Source of the DNA: Betaproteobacteria bacterium
GTDB lineage: Bacteria > Pseudomonadota > Gammaproteobacteria > Burkholderiales > Burkholderiaceae_C
Reading direction: 5' to 3'
DNA: 59,449 bases
Assembly (NCBI GenBank): GCA_028870715.1
Contig: JAGWOZ010000002.1
Coordinates: 1-59,449, forward strand
Shown piece after piece: positions 19,557 through 32,755 of the stretch (its first letter is position 1; every line of letters starts with the position of its first letter). Position numbers and translations under genes: made by a program. The notes under the pieces are model-generated. The model saw only the letters and a program-made list of their open reading frames with translations. It was not told the origin of the DNA and made no database searches.

Positions 19557-20333
19557 TCAGGCTTGGGTTTGAACCCAGGCGCTCAACGCATCAAGGTCGA
19601 CCACGCCGCTCCATGCAGCCTCGCGCGCACGGCCGCTCGCGGGTTCCCCGGGCTCACCCAGACCGTCCAGTTGCGCCAGCGCCCCTTCAAAGGACTCCTC
19701 TGCCGTGTAGGCGCCCGTGGTCACAATCGTGTCCAACCCTGCCGCGCGTGCTGCCAGCCAGCCATTGCGCGAGTCTTCGAAGGCCAGGCATTGGCCTGGC
19801 TCGAGGCGCATCTGCTCCAGAACCCAGCTGTAAATCGCTGGGTCCGGCTTCTTGCGCGGGACGATATCGCCCGCGCCAATGACCTCAAACAGCGAAGGCG
19901 CATCCCGACCCAGGGTCGCGCCGAGCAAGGCCACGACGTTCTCGGGTGTGGTCGTCGTGGCGATGGCCAGCCGCAAGCCCGCGTCGCGCGCTTCGTTGAG
20001 GAGGCGCCGAACGCCAGGGCGCAGGCTGATGGCGCCCTCGCCGACAAGGTGCACATAATGCGCGGTCTTGCGGCGGTGCAATTCGGCCACCGTCGTGATC
20101 GCCTGCGGATCCCGGGCGCCTTGAGGATCGATGCTCTGCCAGTAGTGCAGGATGCGCTCCTTGCCACCGGTAATCGCAAGCAACTGCCCATACGTCTCCA
20201 CGTCCCAATGCCATGGCAGCCCCGCTTCTGCAAAGGCCTGATTGAAGGCAACCCGGTGACCATCACGCTCCGTCTCGGCCAGCGTGCCGTCGACGTCAAA
20301 GATCAGCGCGTGGCGCTTGCAAGTCTTGCCCAT
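19557..20333 (-). CDS. cbbY: HAD-superfamily phosphatase CbbY
   Basis: HALIFDVDGTLAETERDGHRVAFNQAFAEAGLPWHWDVETYGQLLAITGGKERI is CbbY-typical; downstream of cbb operon, same strand. Confidence 0.88.
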   Translation of the reverse strand: MGKTCKRHALIFDVDGTLAETERDGHRVAFNQAFAEAGLPWHWDVETYGQLLAITGGKERILHYWQSIDPQGARDPQAITTVAELHRRKTAHYVHLVGEGAISLRPGVRRLLNEARDAGLRLAIATTTTPENVVALLGATLGRDAPSLFEVIGAGDIVPRKKPDPAIYSWVLEQMRLEPGQCLAFEDSRNGWLAARAAGLDTIVTTGAYTAEESFEGALAQLDGLGEPGEPASGRAREAAWSGVVDLDALSAWVQTQA

Positions 20334-20891
20334 TCAGCCTGCATCCTTCCATTTAATGGAACAGCCGATGCTGGGGTACTGCTCCTCGGGTCCATGCCCG
20401 GTTGCAGCGATCAGCTTCATCGCCTCAAACAGATCGCGCCGCGCATCGGGCGCAGCGGCCTGTCTGCGCGATGCATCAAGATGGCCTCGGTACTCCAGTT
20501 TGAGATCAGCGTTGAACCCAAAAAAATCCGGAGTGCACACTGCACCAAAAGCGCGGGCCACGCCCTGCGTTTCGTCGAACAAATACGGGAAGCCAAAGCC
20601 ATGCTGCGCGGCGAACAGCTTCATGTTGTCGAACGAGTCCTCGGGGTAAGCAATGGTGTCGTTGCTGTTGATCGCCACCGCGTGCACGCCCAGGGCACGC
20701 AACGCATCGCTATCGCGTTTGATGCGCGCCGCCACTGCCTTCACGTAAGGACAGTGGTTGCAGATGAACATCACAAGCAGGCCCTTCGGGCCCCGCAGTT
20801 CGCTTACGCTCCAGGTGCGGCCGTCGATGCCGGGAAGCGCGAAGTCGGGCGCGGGAAACCCGCGCTGCAAAGGATCGGCAGTTGCAGCCAT
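20334..20891 (-). CDS. Thioredoxin-like/AhpC-TSA redoxin family protein
   Basis: APDFALPGIDGRTWSVSELRGPKGLLVMFICNHCPYVKAV; directly abuts cbbY. Confidence 0.85.
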   Translation of the reverse strand: MAATADPLQRGFPAPDFALPGIDGRTWSVSELRGPKGLLVMFICNHCPYVKAVAARIKRDSDALRALGVHAVAINSNDTIAYPEDSFDNMKLFAAQHGFGFPYLFDETQGVARAFGAVCTPDFFGFNADLKLEYRGHLDASRRQAAAPDARRDLFEAMKLIAATGHGPEEQYPSIGCSIKWKDAG

Positions 20892-20993
20892 GCATTTCTC
20901 GTCTTGGCAGGTGGCGGAGCGCCGTCTTGACGGGACCACGTGTGAAGACCCGGCGGGGCTGCCGCCGGAATCCGCTGACGCGGTGCTACAAAG

Positions 20994-22058
20994 TCATTTC
21001 ACCTTGGGGTCGAGTTCGCCCTTGTCGTAGCGCTTGACCATGGCTTCCAGGCTCAGTGGCTTGATTTTCGAGGCGTTGCCTGCCGTGCCGAAGGCTTCAT
21101 AACGCGCCTTGCAGATGTCCTTCATGGCCTTGGTCGAGGCAATCAGGAATTTGCGTGGATCGAACTCCTTGGGATGCTGGGCCAGGTACTGGCGGGTAGC
21201 CCCGGTCGATGCCATGCGCAGATCGGTGTCGATATTGACCTTGCGCACGCCGTGTTTGATGCCCTCGACGATCTCTTCGACGGGCACCCCGTACGTCTCG
21301 CCCATGTCGCCGCCGAAAGAGTTGATGACCTTGAGCCATTCCTGCGGCACGGAGGATGAGCCATGCATCACCAGATGGGTGTTGGGAATGCGCGCGTGAA
21401 TTTCCTTGATGCGGCCAATCGCCAGAATGTCACCAGTGGGGGGGCGGGTGAACTTGTATGCCCCATGACTGGTGCCAATCGCGATGGCCAGCGCATCCAC
21501 GCGGGTCTTCTTGACGAAGTCGGCTGCCTCCTCGGGGTCGGTCAGCAGCTGGCTGTGATCGAGCACGCCTTCGGCGCCGATGCCATCCTCCTCACCAGCG
21601 GTTCCCGTTTCCAGCGAGCCAAGGCAACCGAGCTCGCCTTCGACGGACACGCCACAGGCGTGCGCCATTTCGACCGTGCGGCGCGTGACGTCGATGTTGT
21701 ACTCATAGCTCGTGGGCGTTTTCCCGTCCTCGCCCAGCGAACCATCCATCATCACGGAAGAAAAACCGAGCTGGATCGAGCGTTGGCACACGGCCGGGCT
21801 CGTCCCGTGATCCTGATGCATGCACACGGGAATATCGGGGAACTCTTCGATCGCGGCCAGGATGAGGTGGCGCAGAAAGGGGGCTCCGGCGTACTTGCGT
21901 GCGCCTGCGGAAGCCTGGACGATCACCGGGGAGTCGGTCTCGGCAGCGGCTTCCATGATGGCGCGCATCTGCTCGAGGTTGTTCACGTTGAAGGCGGGGA
22001 CGCCGTAGCTGTGCTCGGCCGCGTGGTCGAGCAGTTGACGAAGGGAAATGAGGGCCAT
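20994..22058 (-). CDS. cbbA: Fructose-bisphosphate aldolase class II
   Basis: [50 protein letters not shown]. Confidence 0.95.
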   Translation of the reverse strand: MALISLRQLLDHAAEHSYGVPAFNVNNLEQMRAIMEAAAETDSPVIVQASAGARKYAGAPFLRHLILAAIEEFPDIPVCMHQDHGTSPAVCQRSIQLGFSSVMMDGSLGEDGKTPTSYEYNIDVTRRTVEMAHACGVSVEGELGCLGSLETGTAGEEDGIGAEGVLDHSQLLTDPEEAADFVKKTRVDALAIAIGTSHGAYKFTRPPTGDILAIGRIKEIHARIPNTHLVMHGSSSVPQEWLKVINSFGGDMGETYGVPVEEIVEGIKHGVRKVNIDTDLRMASTGATRQYLAQHPKEFDPRKFLIASTKAMKDICKARYEAFGTAGNASKIKPLSLEAMVKRYDKGELDPKVK

Positions 22059-22090
22059 GGTGGTACTCCGGTTCGGATGGGTTGCGTGAA

Positions 22091-23296
22091 TCAGGACAGG
22101 GGCGTGCGCGAGCGCTGCTGAAGGATCTCGAAGGCGGGCAGTGTCTTGCCCTCCAGAACCTCCAGGAACGCGCCGCCTCCGGTGGAGATGTAGCCGATCT
22201 TGTCGGCAATGTCGTACTTGGCAATCGCGGCCAACGTATCGCCGCCGCCGGCGATGGAAAAGCCCTTGCTCGTTGCAACAGCTTGGGCCAGCGTTTTGGT
22301 ACCGTTGGAGAATGCATCAAACTCAAACACACCTACCGGACCGTTCCAGACGATCGTGCCCGCAGCCGTGAGCTTGTGGGCAAGCTTGGCGGCTGTCTTC
22401 GGGCCGATATCCAGGATCAGATCATCGGCAGCGACGTCGTGCGAGGCCTTCACGGTGGCTTCCGCAGTGGCGCTGAACTGCTTGGCCACGACAACGTCCT
22501 CGGGAATCGGCACTTCGGCTCCGCGCGCCTTCATCTTGTCGATGACTTGGCGGGCCTCGCTCAGCAGGTCAGGCTCGGCCAGGCTCTTGCCGATGGGCAG
22601 GCCACATGCGAGCATGAACGTATTGGCGATGCCGCCGCCAACGATCAGACCATCGACCTTGTCAGCCAGGCTCTGCAGGATCGTGAGCTTGGTCGACACC
22701 TTGGAGCCGGCCACGATGGCCATCAGCGGGCGCGCGGGATTGGCCAGCGCGCGATTGACAGCGTCGATTTCAGCGGCCAGAAGCGGGCCCGCGCAGGCGA
22801 TGGGCGCGTACTTCGCGATCCCGTATGTGCTGGCCTCGGCACGATGCGCAGTGCCGAAGGCGTCGTGCACGAAGATGTCGCAGAGCTTGGCCATCTTCTG
22901 CGCGAGCGCATCATCGTTCTTCTTCTCGCCCTTGTTGAGCCTGCAGTTTTCAAGCAACACGACGTCGCCGGGATAGACCTGAAAGCCACCATCCACCCAG
23001 TTGCTCACCAGCGGCACCGGGCGTCCGAGCAACTCGGACAGGCGGCGAGCAACCGGGGCGAGGGAATCTTCGGGCTTGAATTCGCCCTCGGTGGGCCGCC
23101 CAAGGTGCGACGTGACCATGACGGCGGCGCCGGCATTGAGGGCCATCTGAATGGCGGGCACCGAGGCCCGAACCCGCGTGTCCTCGGTAATTTCACCTGT
23201 GGCGCTGAGCGGTACGTTCAGGTCGGCACGTATGAAGACGCGCTTGTCCTGCGCGAACCCGCGTTTGCAGACTTCTTCGAAGGTCAGGATATGCAT
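22091..23296 (-). CDS. cbbK: Phosphoglycerate kinase
   Basis: [38 protein letters not shown]. Confidence 0.96.
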   Translation of the reverse strand: MHILTFEEVCKRGFAQDKRVFIRADLNVPLSATGEITEDTRVRASVPAIQMALNAGAAVMVTSHLGRPTEGEFKPEDSLAPVARRLSELLGRPVPLVSNWVDGGFQVYPGDVVLLENCRLNKGEKKNDDALAQKMAKLCDIFVHDAFGTAHRAEASTYGIAKYAPIACAGPLLAAEIDAVNRALANPARPLMAIVAGSKVSTKLTILQSLADKVDGLIVGGGIANTFMLACGLPIGKSLAEPDLLSEARQVIDKMKARGAEVPIPEDVVVAKQFSATAEATVKASHDVAADDLILDIGPKTAAKLAHKLTAAGTIVWNGPVGVFEFDAFSNGTKTLAQAVATSKGFSIAGGGDTLAAIAKYDIADKIGYISTGGGAFLEVLEGKTLPAFEILQQRSRTPLS

Positions 23297-23378
23297 GGAG
23301 CTCTTTTCAATTCAGGCGGACTGCTGAAGGCGCGTGCCGCAACGCGCAGAAAGCGCGGTACGCGGCTGTTCAACAGAA

Positions 23379-25167
<1,789 letters not shown>

Positions 25168-25190
25168 AGTCAACGCACTCACTCCAAGCC

Positions 25191-27284
25191 TCAATTCATC
25201 GAACGCACGACGTTGCTGTCCTCGGACTCGTGACGCGAAACATGCATGCGCAACACGGCCTGGGCGACCTCGGCCGTATGCTCGGGGGTGATCTTGAAAT
25301 GCTTGTAGAGATCGATGGCGGGCGCCGATTCGCCAAACGCGGCAATACCGACAACGCCGCCCGACAATCCCACATACTTACGCCAGAAATCGGGCTGCGC
25401 GGCTTCGACTGCCACGCGTGGCACATACAGCGGTAGCACGGTATTGCGGAAGGCCTCGTCTTGCCGGTCAAACACATTCGTACAGGGCATGGAGACAACG
25501 CGCGCGGCCACGCCGGCCTCGGCCAGCAGTTTTTGCGCCTTGAGCGCGATTTCGACCTCGGAACCGGTGCCAATCAACACCACCTGGGGCTGGCCGCCAG
25601 CCGCCTCCGACAGCACGTAAGCGCCGCGCGCAATCTGGGCTTCGGCGCCCTCGGGATGCTGCGACGCCACCAGATTCTGACGCGATAGGAGCAGGGCGCT
25701 CGGCCCGGTCTTGCGCTCCACTGCGCATTTCCAGGCGACTGCCGTTTCCAGCACGTCAGCCGGACGCCAGACATCCAGGTTGGGGATCAGCCGAAGACTC
25801 GGCGCCTGCTCGATGGCCTGGTGCGTGGGACCGTCCTCGCCAAGGCCAATCGAGTCGTGCGAGAAGACGTGCACCACGCGCTGTTTCATCAGCGCGCTCA
25901 TGCGCACCGCGTTGCGCGAGTAGTCGGAAAACATCAAAAAGGTCCCACCATAGGGCAGGAAGCCGCCGTGCAGTGACATACCGCTCATCATGGCGGCCAT
26001 GCCGAATTCACGCACGCCATAGGAAAGGTAGTTCACCGGCTCGCCATCCTTGGCGCCGGCCCAGGGCTTGGACCCCTTCACCGCCGTCAGATTGGATCCT
26101 GTGAGGTCGGCGGAACCGCCAAACATCCCTGGCAAGGCCGGCACGAGGGTTTCCAGCGCGATCTGCGACGCCTTGCGCGTGGCGGTGGAAGCCGTCACGC
26201 CACGCGCGGACGCGTATAGGGCCTGAACGGTTTGCGCCCAGTCGGCGGGGAGATCGCCACTCATGCGGCGCGTGAACTCGGCAGCGAGCTCGGGGTGAGC
26301 CTTGGCGTAGGCGGCGAACCGGTCGTTCCAGTCGGCCTCCAGCTTGCTGCCATGGCCGCGTGCATTCCATGCGTCGTAGATATCTTGCGGAATCTCGAAC
26401 GGCCCGTACGTCCACCCCAGAGCATGACGCGTGGCCTGCGCCTCCGCAGGCCCCAACGCCGACCCATGCACGTCGTGGGTCCCGGCCTTGTGCGGCGAGC
26501 CCCACCCGATCGTGGTCTGGCAGATGATGAGCGTGGGCTTGTCAGCGCTTGTCTTCGCCTCCGCAGTCGCTTGCTCCACGGCCTGTGCATCATGGCCGTC
26601 GATCGGGCCGATCACGTTCCAGCCGTAGGACTGGAAACGCAACTTGGTGTTGTCGGTAAACCAGTGCTCGACATGCCCGTCAATGGAAATGCCATTGTCG
26701 TCGTAATAGGCGATGAGCTTGTTGAGCTTGAGCGTACCCGCCAGCGAGCAGGCCTCGTGGCTGATGCCTTCCATCAGACAGCCGTCGCCCACGAACACAT
26801 AGGTGTGGTGGTTCACGATGGTGTGGCCGGGCTGATTGAACCTGCGGCCCAGCATCTGTTCGGCGAACGCCATACCCACGGCGTTGGCGAGTCCTTGACC
26901 GAGCGGGCCGGTCGTGGTCTCAACACCCGGCGTGTACCCTACTTCGGGATGACCCGGGGTCTTGCTGTGCAACTGGCGGAAGCGTTTGAGCTCCTCGATG
27001 GGCAGGTCATAGCCCGTGAGATGCAGCAGCGCGTAGATCAGCATCGAGCCATGGCCGTTCGACAACACGAAACGATCGCGGTCGACCCAGTGCGGGTTTG
27101 CCGGATTGTGATGCAGGTGGTTTCGCCACAGCACCTCGGCAATATCGGCCATGCCCATGGGCGCGCCGGGGTGACCGGATTTGGCAGCCTCCACTCCGTC
27201 GATGGCGAGAAAGCGTATGGCGTTGGCAAGACGGCGACGTTGCGTGGGATCAATGACGGGGAAAAGTGCGTTGTGCGCGTTCAT
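25191..27284 (-). CDS. cbbT: Transketolase
   Basis: [74 protein letters not shown]. Confidence 0.96.
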   Translation of the reverse strand: MNAHNALFPVIDPTQRRRLANAIRFLAIDGVEAAKSGHPGAPMGMADIAEVLWRNHLHHNPANPHWVDRDRFVLSNGHGSMLIYALLHLTGYDLPIEELKRFRQLHSKTPGHPEVGYTPGVETTTGPLGQGLANAVGMAFAEQMLGRRFNQPGHTIVNHHTYVFVGDGCLMEGISHEACSLAGTLKLNKLIAYYDDNGISIDGHVEHWFTDNTKLRFQSYGWNVIGPIDGHDAQAVEQATAEAKTSADKPTLIICQTTIGWGSPHKAGTHDVHGSALGPAEAQATRHALGWTYGPFEIPQDIYDAWNARGHGSKLEADWNDRFAAYAKAHPELAAEFTRRMSGDLPADWAQTVQALYASARGVTASTATRKASQIALETLVPALPGMFGGSADLTGSNLTAVKGSKPWAGAKDGEPVNYLSYGVREFGMAAMMSGMSLHGGFLPYGGTFLMFSDYSRNAVRMSALMKQRVVHVFSHDSIGLGEDGPTHQAIEQAPSLRLIPNLDVWRPADVLETAVAWKCAVERKTGPSALLLSRQNLVASQHPEGAEAQIARGAYVLSEAAGGQPQVVLIGTGSEVEIALKAQKLLAEAGVAARVVSMPCTNVFDRQDEAFRNTVLPLYVPRVAVEAAQPDFWRKYVGLSGGVVGIAAFGESAPAIDLYKHFKITPEHTAEVAQAVLRMHVSRHESEDSNVVRSMN

Positions 27285-27322
27285 GGGTTCATTCTCGCGA
27301 ATTGGGGGACGACAAACCGGTG

Positions 27323-28198
27323 TCAGCCGGCGCGGCGCTTGATGTCCATCAGGCGCAGGATCATGGGGGTGAAGATGAGCTGCATCGCCAATCCCATCTT
27401 GCCACCGGGCACCACGAGCGTATTGGGCCGCGTCATCCATGAATCGTGCAGCATGGAGATGAGGTAGGGGAAATCAATGCCATGCGGATCGGCAAACCGG
27501 ATCACGACCATGCTCTCATCTAGGCTCGGGATGTCCTTGGCGATGAACGGATTGGACGTATCCACGGTCGGAACCCGCTGAAAGTTCACATGCGTGCGCG
27601 AAAACTGCGGCGCGATGTGGTGCACATAGTCGGGCATGCGGCGCAGGATCGTGTCCATGACGGCCTCCTGCGAGTAGCCACGCTGGACTTGGTCGCGGTG
27701 CAACTTCTGGATCCACTCCAGGTTGATGATGGGCACCACGCCCACCAGAAGATCGACCTGTTTGGCAACGTTGATCGCCTCATCGGCGTAGCCCCCGTGG
27801 AGGCCTTCGTAGAACATGAGATCCGAACTTGCGGTGATGTCTTTCCACGGCGTGAAATTGCCCGGCTCGACGCCGAACTCCGCCGATTCGCCAGCATCGT
27901 GAATGTATTTGCGCACCTTGCCGCCGCCTGTGGCGCCGTAGGTCTTGAAGAGATCCTCCAGCTCACCCAGCAGGTTGGCATCCGGCCCGAAATGGCTGAA
28001 ATTGCGGTTGCCCGCAAGTTCCTGCTTTTTCATTTCCTCCCGCATTTCCGTGCGGTTGTACTTGTGGAAGGAGTCACCCTCGATAATCTGCGCGGTAAGC
28101 TTTTCGCGTCGAAAGATGTGCTGGAAACTGCGCATCACCGTGGTGGTGCCGGCTCCCGACGAGCCCGTGATGGCGATGATGGGGTGTTTAGCTGACAT
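27323..28198 (-). CDS. cbbP: Phosphoribulokinase
   Basis: [34 protein letters not shown], proteobacterial PRK. Confidence 0.96.
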   Translation of the reverse strand: MSAKHPIIAITGSSGAGTTTVMRSFQHIFRREKLTAQIIEGDSFHKYNRTEMREEMKKQELAGNRNFSHFGPDANLLGELEDLFKTYGATGGGKVRKYIHDAGESAEFGVEPGNFTPWKDITASSDLMFYEGLHGGYADEAINVAKQVDLLVGVVPIINLEWIQKLHRDQVQRGYSQEAVMDTILRRMPDYVHHIAPQFSRTHVNFQRVPTVDTSNPFIAKDIPSLDESMVVIRFADPHGIDFPYLISMLHDSWMTRPNTLVVPGGKMGLAMQLIFTPMILRLMDIKRRAG

Positions 28199-28310
28199 GG
28201 CGTGAAGGTACGAAAGGAATAATCCGGAAAAGCTGAAGGCAGCATCCGCCAACCGTAGCGTGCGGATGCTCGATGTCTCGTGTACTGGCAATACCAGCGC
28301 GCAGCAGGGC

Positions 28311-29390
28311 TCAGGCCCGCACGTCGTCGTTGTACAGGGAACGATCCTTGAACAGCGGCGAGGCGAAGGGCTTGTCTTCCCCGCTATCGTATTCCCGGTG
28401 GTAGCGCTCCAGGCGCTCAATCTCGTTTCTCGAGCCCAACATCACCGGCACGCGTTGGTGCAGTGACGTTGGCTGCACCGTGAGAATGCGGCCACGGCCA
28501 GTGGAGGCGGCCCCTCCGGCCTGCTCGATGATGAAGGCGATGGGATTGGCCTCGTACATCAGGCGCAGGCGGCCTGGCTTGCTTGGATCCTTGGCATCCT
28601 TCGGGTACATGAAAATCCCTCCGCGCATGAGGATGCGGTGCACGTCAGCGACCATGGAGGCGATCCAGCGGGTGTTGAAATCGCGTCCGCGGTCGCCGGT
28701 CTTGCCGGCCTTGCATTCGGCGACATAGCGCTGCACCGGCGGCTCCCAGAACCGCTCGTTGCTGCTGTTGATCGCATATTCGACCGTATCGGCCGGAATC
28801 TGCAGGTCGGGATGGGTGAGAATGAAATTGCCGATCTCACGATCAAGCGTAAAACCATGCGTTCCCTTGCCAACGGTCAGGACCATCATGGTCGACGGAC
28901 CGTAGATGGCATAGCCGGCCGCGACTTGTTCCACGCCCGGGCGCAGGTAATCGGCCACCGTGGGGTCACCGATCTTGCCATGGCGCAGGACGGAGAAAAT
29001 GGTTCCCACCGACACGTTGACGTCGATGTTGGACGAACCGTCGAGCGGATCGAACACGAGGAGGTAAGGACCGCGCTCAAACTCCTTCGGCAGCGTGTAG
29101 GGGTCATCCATTTCCTCGGACGCCATCCCCGCCACCAATCCGCCCCATTCGCAGGCCTGGATCATCGCATCGTTGGAAAGCACGTCCAGCTTTTTCTGGG
29201 TTTCGCCCTGCACGTTCTCGGTGCCCAACGAGCCGAGGAATCCACCGAGCGCGCCTTTGGCTGTCATCGAGGCGATGGCCTTGACGGCGGCCGTGACATC
29301 GATCAGGAGCGCGGCCAGGTCGGACTGGTCTTCTGAGCCGCGGAGTTGTTCGATGAGAAATTTGGAAATGGTGGTGCGGCCTTGCTGCAT
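28311..29390 (-). CDS. cbbF: Class I fructose-1,6-bisphosphatase
   Basis: [48 protein letters not shown]. Confidence 0.96.
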   Translation of the reverse strand: MQQGRTTISKFLIEQLRGSEDQSDLAALLIDVTAAVKAIASMTAKGALGGFLGSLGTENVQGETQKKLDVLSNDAMIQACEWGGLVAGMASEEMDDPYTLPKEFERGPYLLVFDPLDGSSNIDVNVSVGTIFSVLRHGKIGDPTVADYLRPGVEQVAAGYAIYGPSTMMVLTVGKGTHGFTLDREIGNFILTHPDLQIPADTVEYAINSSNERFWEPPVQRYVAECKAGKTGDRGRDFNTRWIASMVADVHRILMRGGIFMYPKDAKDPSKPGRLRLMYEANPIAFIIEQAGGAASTGRGRILTVQPTSLHQRVPVMLGSRNEIERLERYHREYDSGEDKPFASPLFKDRSLYNDDVRA

Positions 29391-29462
29391 GATGAGTCTC
29401 CAGGTTCGAAAACAGAACGGCAAGCCCCGCCAGGGGGCTGAGGCACTCAGGGCGCGCTGCCC

Positions 29463-29493
29463 TTCGGTCCTGCGCGTGGCGCACAGGACCGAA
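29463..29493. other. Stable inverted repeat/hairpin in cbbR-cbbF intergenic region
   Basis: TTCGGTCCTG (29463..29472) pairs perfectly with CAGGACCGAA (29484..29493). Confidence 0.7.
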
Positions 29494-29651
29494 AGAAACG
29501 CGACCCGGGCTCGTGTCGGGTTCGGGACAATCGTCTTGTCGATCGTTGCCCGCGATTGTTGGGTGCTGGCCGGCAGACGCGCAAGACCTGCCCCGGCGAG
29601 GCCGCGCCTCGCTGGCCATCATTGCGCGCCAAACCTTGCCGGCTCCTGACT

Positions 29652-29701
29652 GCTTTTTCAAACACCCTGCGCCGCGACGCACCCAGGACGCTTGAAAAAG
29701 C
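29652..29701. other. Inverted repeat/hairpin in cbbR-cbbF intergenic region
   Basis: GCTTTTTCAA (29652..29661) pairs perfectly with TTGAAAAAGC (29692..29701). Confidence 0.7.
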
Positions 29702-29753
29702 CCGCAGCCAGAATTAACGGAGACTCGCATGAACAGAACATTGCGGCTGCGGG
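29701..29753. other. Inverted repeat/hairpin immediately adjacent to the previous one
   Basis: CCCGCAGCC (29701..29709) pairs perfectly with GGCTGCGGG (29745..29753). Confidence 0.65.
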
Positions 29754-29899
29754 AAAAGCTCATCGGTTACCCTTTGAGCCCGTTCACAACTGGCAAGCGC
29801 CCCCACCGCAGATCTGCTGAGGCGACGCTCGATACACCTTGAGGATTGCCACCGTTTCAGGTGCAACTCTCTTGCGTGTAAATATAAGCCAAGGCGCAA

Positions 29900-29917
29900 T
29901 TAAGGTAAATTCACCTT
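29900..29917. promoter_or_regulatory. Candidate CbbR (LysR-type) operator
   Basis: TTAAGGTAAATTCACCTT: near-perfect palindrome AAGGTAAATTCACCTT containing TNA-N8-TNA, about 30 bp upstream of cbbR. Confidence 0.4.
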
Positions 29918-29944
29918 TTCTTGATTGCGAGTTCAGGATTTCTG

Positions 29945-31009
29945 ATGATGAACATCACCTTGCGCCAGTTGCGTGTGTTCGTTGCCGCGGCGCGGCATCT
30001 GAACTTTGGAAAGGCCGCCAAGGATCTACACCTCACGCCCCCGGCCATTTCCATGCAGATTCGCGATCTGGAACTGCAGGTGGGCTTGCCGCTGTTTGAA
30101 CGCAGCGGCAAATCGGTCAGTCTGACCATGACCGGGGAATACCTTTTGCTGTACGCCCGGCGCATGCTTGCCACCCTCAAGGACGCCGAGGATGCTCTGG
30201 CGCGTTTTCGCGGCCTGCAGACAGGCCGCCTGACAATCGGCATGGTCAGCACCGCGAAGTATTTCGTGCCGCGCCTGCTCAAGCTGTTTCGCGAAGAGCA
30301 CCCCCACATCGAGATCCGCCTGGTGGTCGGCAACCGTGAGCAGCTGGTGTCGCAGTTGCAAGGCAATGATCTGGACCTCGCCATCATGGGTCGCCCACCC
30401 CGTGAGATTGACACACGCGCGGAACCCTTCGCGGCTCATCCACTGGGCGTCGTGTGCGCCCCGGAACATCCGCTGATGGGCGGTGAGCCCACCACAGCCG
30501 CGGCGCTGGCCAACTACGGGTTCATCATTCGTGAAAGCGGCTCAGGAACGCGCACGGCCATGGAAGAGTACCTCCGTCAGCATCGCGTTGACGTGCGCAT
30601 CGAGATGGAGCTGGCCAGCAACGAGACCATTAAGCAGGCGGTGATGTCCGGCATGGGCATCAGCTTCCTGTCGCTGCACAGCATCGGAATGGAATTGCGC
30701 ACGGGCATGATCGGCGTACCCGAAGTTGAAGGCCTGCCGCTCATCCGGCGCTGGCATGTGGTCAATACCGCAGCAAAGATGCTCTCGCCCTCGGCCGAAG
30801 CATTCCGCTACTTTGTTCTGGAACATGGCGAGTCCTATCTGGCGCAGGAATTCGGGCGCTTACAGCCACTTGCACTCGAAGCTGCACAAGCCAAGCCTTC
30901 GGGGGCCAGTCCGTCCTCCCACGTCAATCCTGCAGCGCCAGCCCCCCCAACGCCGCCAGAAAAACCAGCGGTGCCGTCTCGGCGCGCAGCACGCGCGACC
31001 CGAGGCTGA
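29945..31009 (+). CDS. cbbR: LysR-family transcriptional regulator CbbR
   Basis: MNITLRQLRVFVAAARHLNFGKAAKDLHLTPPAISMQIRDLELQVGLPLFER; divergent from the cbb operon. Confidence 0.93.
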   Translation: MMNITLRQLRVFVAAARHLNFGKAAKDLHLTPPAISMQIRDLELQVGLPLFERSGKSVSLTMTGEYLLLYARRMLATLKDAEDALARFRGLQTGRLTIGMVSTAKYFVPRLLKLFREEHPHIEIRLVVGNREQLVSQLQGNDLDLAIMGRPPREIDTRAEPFAAHPLGVVCAPEHPLMGGEPTTAAALANYGFIIRESGSGTRTAMEEYLRQHRVDVRIEMELASNETIKQAVMSGMGISFLSLHSIGMELRTGMIGVPEVEGLPLIRRWHVVNTAAKMLSPSAEAFRYFVLEHGESYLAQEFGRLQPLALEAAQAKPSGASPSSHVNPAAPAPPTPPEKPAVPSRRAARATRG

Positions 31010-31712
31010 CCGGCGCAAAGCCCGCGGCCCGCGCCCGCGCCGCTTCCTCGGGGTCCAGGCCACCCTCCGGGCCGCTCAGCGCCAGGATCGAGCGCGCAGC
31101 CAGGGGATCCGCCTGCAAGCTCGCTTCATATCGGGCCGCCCACGCCGCAAAAGGCGCTGCATTCCCCTCGCGCGGTGCGGCCAGCAGGCACCGCGCGCGC
31201 CCTGCCGCATCGCCGCCATCAAAGGCCGGCAAAGTTGCAAGCCAGCTCTGAAGCGAAAGGACCGGCCGGACCTCGGGTATGCGGTTGCGCCCGCACTGCT
31301 CGCATGCTGCAACGACGACGGCCTGCCAATGCGCGACCCGGCGTGCGGCTCGTTCACCCTCCAGGCGCAACACACTGCGCACGGTCATCAAGGGCTGGAT
31401 CGCCGCAACCCCTATTTCGGTCGCCTTTTCCACCAGCCAATCCATGCGGTCATTGGCGGGCATACCCACCGCCAGTGTCACAGCCCACGGCAGCTCTCGC
31501 TCAATCGGCACATGGCCAAGGATCTCGGCGCGCGCCGGGCCTGCGGTCGAGACAAGCCGCGCTTCCCACTCGCCACCACGCCCGTCGAACACATGGAATT
31601 CGTCCCCCGGACGCAGCCGCAACGCATGCAGATGGCGCACCGTGTCTGCCGGCATGTCAAGCACACCCGCGGCGATCGGGCCTGGCAGATGCAGTCGGGG
31701 CACGGAAGACAC
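30924..31712 (-). CDS. rsmE: 16S rRNA (uracil-1498-N3)-methyltransferase
   Basis: PRLHLPGPI..., ALSGPEGGLDPEEAARARAAGFAPVSLGSRVLRAETAPL signature. Confidence 0.92.
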   Translation of the reverse strand: MSSVPRLHLPGPIAAGVLDMPADTVRHLHALRLRPGDEFHVFDGRGGEWEARLVSTAGPARAEILGHVPIERELPWAVTLAVGMPANDRMDWLVEKATEIGVAAIQPLMTVRSVLRLEGERAARRVAHWQAVVVAACEQCGRNRIPEVRPVLSLQSWLATLPAFDGGDAAGRARCLLAAPREGNAAPFAAWAARYEASLQADPLAARSILALSGPEGGLDPEEAARARAAGFAPVSLGSRVLRAETAPLVFLAALGGLALQD

Positions 31713-31744
31713 TCCGGGAGACGTCAGCGAAACAGCGGCACGGC

Positions 31745-32695
31745 TCAGCGCTGCAAAAGGTCCAGCAATGCCACCGTGTCGGCGGAAAACTGCGCGATGC
31801 CCTCGCTGAGTTTGGTCGTACCCATGACGTCCGTCGCAAGTTCCGCGTCGAATGCCGCCTGCGTCAGGGCAAGGGGCCTGTCGTCCTCGGGGTCGCCGGC
31901 TTGCTCGGGGTCAAGTCGGCGCGGCATCGGGTCGTCGGATTGCGCCAGGGTCTCAAGCAGTGCCGGGGCAATCGTGAGCAGATCGCACCCCGCGAGCGCC
32001 TCGATTTGCGCCGTGTCGCGAAAGCTTGCACCCATCACTTCGGTGCCGATGCCCCGTGACTTGTAGAAACGCCAGATGCGCAACAGGGCGCGCACGCCCG
32101 GATCGCCCGGGCCGCGCATGGCCTGCGCGTCCCAAGCCTCTCCTGCCTGCGTCCGATACCAGTCGGTGATGCGCCCGACGAAAGGTGAAATCAGCTGCAC
32201 GTCGGCGGCCGCGCAGGCTCGCGCCTGAACAAAGGAAAACAGCAGGGTCATGTTGCAGGCGATGCCATCGGCCCGGAGCCTGCGCGCGGCCTCGATCCCG
32301 GCCCAGGTGGAGGCGATCTTGATCAACACGCGCTCACGCGCCACCCCCTGCGCCGCATAAAGCGCATGGATGCGGTGCGCGCGCTTTACTGTCGCCTCAC
32401 AGTCGTGCGAGAGCCGCGCGTCGACCTCGGTGGACACCCGGCCGGGAATGCGCTCGAGGATCTCACAGCCAAAACGCACCAGAAGACGATCCATCGCTGC
32501 GTCGGGGTTGCCACGCACATCCTCGCGCACCTCGGGCAAGGCCAGCAAGGGCGCGTATTCGCGCTGGCGTGTGGCGCGCAGCACGAGGCTCGGGTTCGTG
32601 GTTGCATCTTGTGGCTGCAGGCGCGGCAATTGCAGGTATTCGGCGGTGTCGGCCACGATTGCGCTGACGCGACGTAAAGCTTGCAGGCTATTCAT
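31745..32695 (-). CDS. tal: Transaldolase
   Basis: MNSLQALRRVSAIVADTAEYLQLPRLQPQDATTNPSLV; VLIKIASTWAGIEAA. Confidence 0.94.
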   Translation of the reverse strand: MNSLQALRRVSAIVADTAEYLQLPRLQPQDATTNPSLVLRATRQREYAPLLALPEVREDVRGNPDAAMDRLLVRFGCEILERIPGRVSTEVDARLSHDCEATVKRAHRIHALYAAQGVARERVLIKIASTWAGIEAARRLRADGIACNMTLLFSFVQARACAAADVQLISPFVGRITDWYRTQAGEAWDAQAMRGPGDPGVRALLRIWRFYKSRGIGTEVMGASFRDTAQIEALAGCDLLTIAPALLETLAQSDDPMPRRLDPEQAGDPEDDRPLALTQAAFDAELATDVMGTTKLSEGIAQFSADTVALLDLLQR

Positions 32696-32755
32696 GGTTG
32701 CATCGTAATGAACATTTGCCCGCGCATTCCCCGTCCCGGCGTGGCACGGGAGCCT

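Noticed and set aside
19479-20930. 483-aa plus-strand ORF antisense to cbbY and redoxin
   Set aside because: The minus-strand genes have clear HAD and thioredoxin-like motifs; the plus-strand frame has none.
29463-29493. Rho-independent terminator
   Set aside because: Strong hairpin but no adjacent T-run on either strand, so not called as a terminator.
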